Below, one piece after another: positions 58,845 to 64,000 of a DNA stretch of 64,000 nt. Within the stretch, counting starts at the first letter, position 1; each line of letters begins with the position of its first letter. The stretch is from Nephrocerus scutellatus. Taxonomy: Eukaryota > Arthropoda > Insecta > Diptera > Pipunculidae. Under the pieces are notes generated by a model. That model searched no databases. It had not been told where the DNA came from and saw nothing but the letters and a program-made list of their open reading frames with translations. Both the position numbers and the translations under genes were made by a program. Location: the NCBI GenBank assembly GCA_947095585.1, contig OX352761.1, positions 95,375,333-95,439,332 of the forward strand. Direction: 5' to 3'.

Positions 58845-58920
58845 TGTCATGTGAAATACACATGTGTGCTAAGTTTGAATAAAATCGGGATTTAGGAAGT
58901 GTGTTAAAAATTAAGAGTCA
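58845..58920 (+). repeat. ACATGTGT-box element fragment
   Basis: ATACACATGTGTGCTAAGTT then AATAAAATCGGGATTTAGG, directly before the retrotransposon at 58935. Confidence 0.65.
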
Positions 58921-58934
58921 AAAGTAAAGGTAAT

Positions 58935-60228
58935 AACTACCCTAGAGAAATATTAGAGCTGATTAAAGAAAAAAGAAAAGCGAGGAAAAAATGGCATTAT
59001 ACTAGGGCTCCCCGTGATAAAACCAGGTTAAATAATCTCAATTTTCAACTAAGTCAAGAGATCAAACAATTAAAAAATGACACAATAAGTGAATTCCTAC
59101 GTACCCTTACTAACGACTCTAGTACTAAATACTCACTTTGGAAAGCAACCGGAATGCTGAAAAGACCAATTACGCAAATGCCACCCGTTAAAAATTCGGA
59201 TGACAGTTGGGCCAAAAACAATTCTCAAAAAGCATTAAGGTTTGCAGAACATCTAGAAGAAATATTCCAACCGAACTCAGTGGACAATATTGAAATACTA
59301 TCCGATGTTATCGAGCAAGAAAGTATAGCAATACCATTAGTCACAATGACTGAAGTTAAAAGAGAAATAAAAACTAATATTGCTCCAAAAAAGGCTCCTG
59401 GCTTTGACCTAATCACTGGACAAGTACTCAGAGAACTACCGAGAAAGGCAATAATTAAAATAACTAATTTAATCACTGCATCATTCAGACTGAAATACGT
59501 ACCACAAATATGGAAGTTGGCTGAAGTCATTATGATTCCTAAACCAGGCAAACCACATCGTATCGGCCAATATCATTACTACCGATTATGTCGAAACTGT
59601 TTGAGAAACTATTGCTGAAGACCTATCATCGCAGAGAGAAAGATTATCCCAGACCATCAATTTGGATTCAGAAACCAACACTCCAAGATTGACCAGGTTC
59701 ATCGAATCAATAAGGTCATTGAACAATCGCTTGAAGAGAAAAAAGTATGTTCACACAATATTTTTGGATGTAGCCCACGCTTTTGACCAATTTACAAGCT
59801 CAAACTTCTGCTTCCAATCCAGTACTCAGAACTGCTGTAATCCTATTTATCAGAAAGATTCTTCAGAATCAAGCAAGAGGAAGCCTATTCTGACCTAAAG
59901 AAAATTCAAGCAGGTGTTCCACAAGGTAGTGTACTTCGACCAACCCTTTACCTCCTGTACACTAGTGACTTACCTACGTTCAATGAAAATATTGTTGCTA
60001 CATTCGCTGATGATACTGCAATTATGGCTATTGGCAACAATAATACCGAATCACCAGAAAAACTACATACATACGAAATGACAACTTACATAAGGACTTA
60101 GAGATAGAAGTTGTCGACAACGTCATCAAAAAACATGCTCAAAATCACCAACAACGACTACGAAAACACATCAACGTTGAGGCTCTCCAGCTCCTGGACA
60201 ATGATGACCTGGTTAGAAGACTTACGGC
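58935..60228 (+). pseudogene. Jockey-like non-LTR retrotransposon, broken
   Basis: From 58935 one open frame reads REILELIKEKRKARKKWHYT and continues into the reverse transcriptase N-terminus: KKAPGFDLITGQVLRELP, then PQIWKLAEVIMIPKPGKP. After 59580 the frame shifts repeatedly. Recognisable blocks are TIFLDVAHAFDQ (59760), AGVPQGSVLRPTLYLLYTSD (about 59910) and ATFADDTAIMAIG (60000). A stretch near 60090-60220 gives the C-terminal RLRKHINVEALQLLDNDD, joined to the RT by an internal deletion. The 3' end is cut at 60229 by an inverted-repeat element. The jockey assignment follows from these motifs. Confidence 0.85.
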
Positions 60229-61271
60229 CATATTATTCACTCGGTTTAAATTTGGTTTATTTTAAACCATGGTTTAATTCAATTTAAACCAAATGTTTTC
60301 TGAAATTTCTTATTATTCACTTGGTTTAAAAAATTTAAACCAAAATGTTTAAACCAATTGGCCGATTTTAAACCACACTCCGACGGCCGGTTTATTGACA
60401 TATTCGTTGGTTTAATCCATGTTTTCTCATTTTTCAATGCCAAGCAGTTGTTTATTTTTTTTAAAATTAAATTTTTTTTCACAGTTTCTTCCTTTCAACC
60501 TTTTATTAGATGTTGTTTTTCCAATAATACAAAATATATTTTTATAATATCAAATACCATGTCTTTTTAAATTAAATTAATATTTATTATTATTATTAAT
60601 ATTATTTTAATTTCGCTTATACTGAATGTCCTTATCAGAATTGCCATCTCTTGCGGTTTCGTCATATGAGGATGCCACTGGCATACTCGATGAAATCGCA
60701 CTCCAAGGCGATGATGTTGCCGTTGGTTCTTGTTGACTGGCATTACCTTTATCCACGTTTGGCGACAATGATGTCTCCTCCGTTGAAACCGGGGCATCGC
60801 TGTCTTTTGGCTGAAGCCCAGCCAGCTTCACCTGAAGCGATGCCGCGTATTCCTTCACGGCCTCCGAAAGATCAAAAGACACTTTCGGTGACTTCGCCGG
60901 AGGCAGCAGCCCCCCTCCAGTGGCCATTGTGCATGCCATTGTGTGCTGTGCTAATTTCTTTAAATTTTTCGATAAGATCTGTGTTCCATTTCATTAATAA
61001 GTACTTCAAATTAGATGTTATATGAAACTCTAATTTTAGACGTCGAAGTGAAATATATACTAGACATAAAAAAAAATTAATAAGCAATAAACCAAACGTG
61101 AAATATCAAATGGTTGTCAAATAGTTGTCAAATCGAGCAAATCTGACATTTCATGGTCGATAAACTGGTTAAGAAAATAAATCAATGGTGAAATAAACCA
61201 AAATAAACCAAACAGATTTGACCAGAAAAGTGTTTAAACCACGTTTTTTAACCGAGTGAATAATATGGGCA
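60229..61271. mobile_element. Inverted-repeat DNA element with GGTTTAAA subterminal repeats
   Basis: CATATTATTCACTCGGTT at the left and AACCGAGTGAATAATATG at the right are perfect inverted repeats, with GGC on both outer sides as a possible 3-bp target duplication. Many GGTTTAAA / TTTAAACC (60240-60420) and AAATAAACCAAA (61085-61240) copies lie inside both ends. The interior holds a minus-strand open frame (60607-60939). The insertion truncates the jockey copy and lies about 140 bases before the NPEPL1 start exon. A Harbinger-type element is possible but the class is not settled. Confidence 0.75.
60607..60939 (-). CDS. GC-rich open frame inside the inverted-repeat element
   Basis: 110 residues starting MACTMATGGGLLPP, with KSPKVSFDLSEAVKEYAASL, QVKLAGLQPK and then a Ser/Thr/Glu-rich tail. 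It is far richer in G+C than the surrounding DNA and has no stops. A GCACAG acceptor-like site lies about 10 bases upstream of the ATG. A second frame upstream (KWNTDLIEKFKEISTAHNG) might be a preceding exon or frame-shifted part. No family is recognised. It could be an element protein or a captured host-gene exon. Confidence 0.4.
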   Translation of the reverse strand: MACTMATGGGLLPPAKSPKVSFDLSEAVKEYAASLQVKLAGLQPKDSDAPVSTEETSLSPNVDKGNASQQEPTATSSPWSAISSSMPVASSYDETARDGNSDKDIQYKRN

Positions 61272-61414
61272 TTTATTCCGATATGATAATAAATTATTTA
61301 TTACTATAGCTTGCAAATTCTGCAGATGTTATTATAATTATATTATAATATTTGGTTGAATTGAGCAGATTTTGTTTTTTTTTTATTCTAACTTCTTTTT
61401 TTTTCGTTTTTTAG

Positions 61415-63689
<2,275 letters not shown>

Positions 63690-63840
63690 GTTTGAGCTCT
63701 GAATCACAGTATATATTCAAAGCACAAGCTCATAGACATATCCTCTTTTTTTCCTCCTTTTCCTTAACGCCCATGGTGTGCGAAGCATATAGCCGAGCAT
63801 TATAAAACTTCTTTACGCGAGCGCAAATTATAAAAAAATA
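63690..63840 (+). mobile_element. 3' end of the 9991-11107 retrotransposon family
   Basis: ATATTCAAAGCACAAGCTCA, TCCTTTTCCTTAACGCCCAT and AGCATATAGCCGAGCATTAT match about 10970-11090. It ends in AAATTATAAAAAAATA. It is a strongly 5'-truncated insertion in NPEPL1 intron 2. Confidence 0.8.
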
Positions 63841-63954
63841 TATATAGTTCTAGTACCCACGCTTTCAAGATATTGAAACCTTTCAACTCTTTCTCTAGAG
63901 TTCCTTGCTGGCAACATTCATCATATTTAGCTCTAAAACCGGTGTCCGGTCCTG

Positions 63955-64000
63955 GCTTCCCACAAAAAAGCTCTCCACCGGTCTCGATTTCGAGCTGCTG
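63955..64000 (-). mobile_element. Retrotransposon 3' part cut by window edge
   Basis: AAAAAGCTCTCCACCGGTCT then CGATTTCGAGCTG resembles 37795-37830 (AAATCTCTCAACCGGTCCCA), the 3' side of the RTE-like fragment. Confidence 0.4.

Overview
This is an AT-rich, repeat-laden piece of an insect nuclear genome. A higher fly (Diptera, Schizophora) fits best, and a tephritid fruit fly is plausible. The Sra-1 protein reads almost like its Drosophila counterpart, several transposons are typical of flies, and the mariner copy belongs to the DD41D group that I know from Ceratitis rosa. The species assignment is inference. There are no bacterial features, CRISPR arrays or rRNA genes.

Four or five host genes are supported. 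(1) A two-exon MADF-BESS DNA-binding protein lies at 8336-9318 (+). (2) N-acetylglucosamine kinase (+) has a tiny first coding exon at 21471-21496, an intron of about 8.9 kb packed with repeats, and three more exons at 30421-31767. (3) A gene ending in a DUF4806-like domain lies at about 35312-36218 (-); it may be host or transposon-derived. (4) Sra-1/CYFIP, a subunit of the WAVE regulatory complex, is complete with 11 coding exons at 44901-40365 (-). (5) The M17 aminopeptidase-like gene NPEPL1 (probably fly granny smith) starts at 61415 (+), with two exons visible before the window ends. The genes form no operon and share no evident pathway.

Most of the rest is transposable-element debris. 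The retrotransposon remains are non-LTR copies at 1.3-2.5, 9.5-11.1, 11.6-12.1, 37.8-38.5, 49.0-50.2, 55.8-56.6, 58.9-60.2 and 63.7-64.0 kb, and a gag/protease scrap at 4.4-4.9 kb. The DNA elements are a complete-ended but dead DD41D mariner (51905-53168), a Harbinger-like transposase relic (26.4-26.8 kb), Helitron ends and a Helitron helicase relic (13.3-13.9 kb), three head-to-tail Helitron-like units (56.6-57.9 kb) and many short inverted-repeat elements. A tRNA-derived SINE family occurs at least four times. Two families with internal repeated units stand out. One has an approximately 120-bp unit (4.3-5.3, 24.3, 36.6 and 48.4 kb). The other has units carrying an ACACATGTGT box (21.7-22.8, 25.8, 28.5-29.8, 50.3, 54.4, 55.5-56.5, 58.1 and 58.8 kb); one copy sits inside a dated retrotransposon tail, so its ends can be defined.

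I did not find a clear undescribed cellular system. The best leads are the two repeat-unit transposon families, long palindromes in the NAGK intron (one pre-miRNA-sized), a GC-rich intact ORF inside an inverted-repeat element just upstream of NPEPL1, and a transposon family that appears to span a coding member and its MITEs. All exon junctions were read by eye from splice signals and reading frame; no alignment or search was run.
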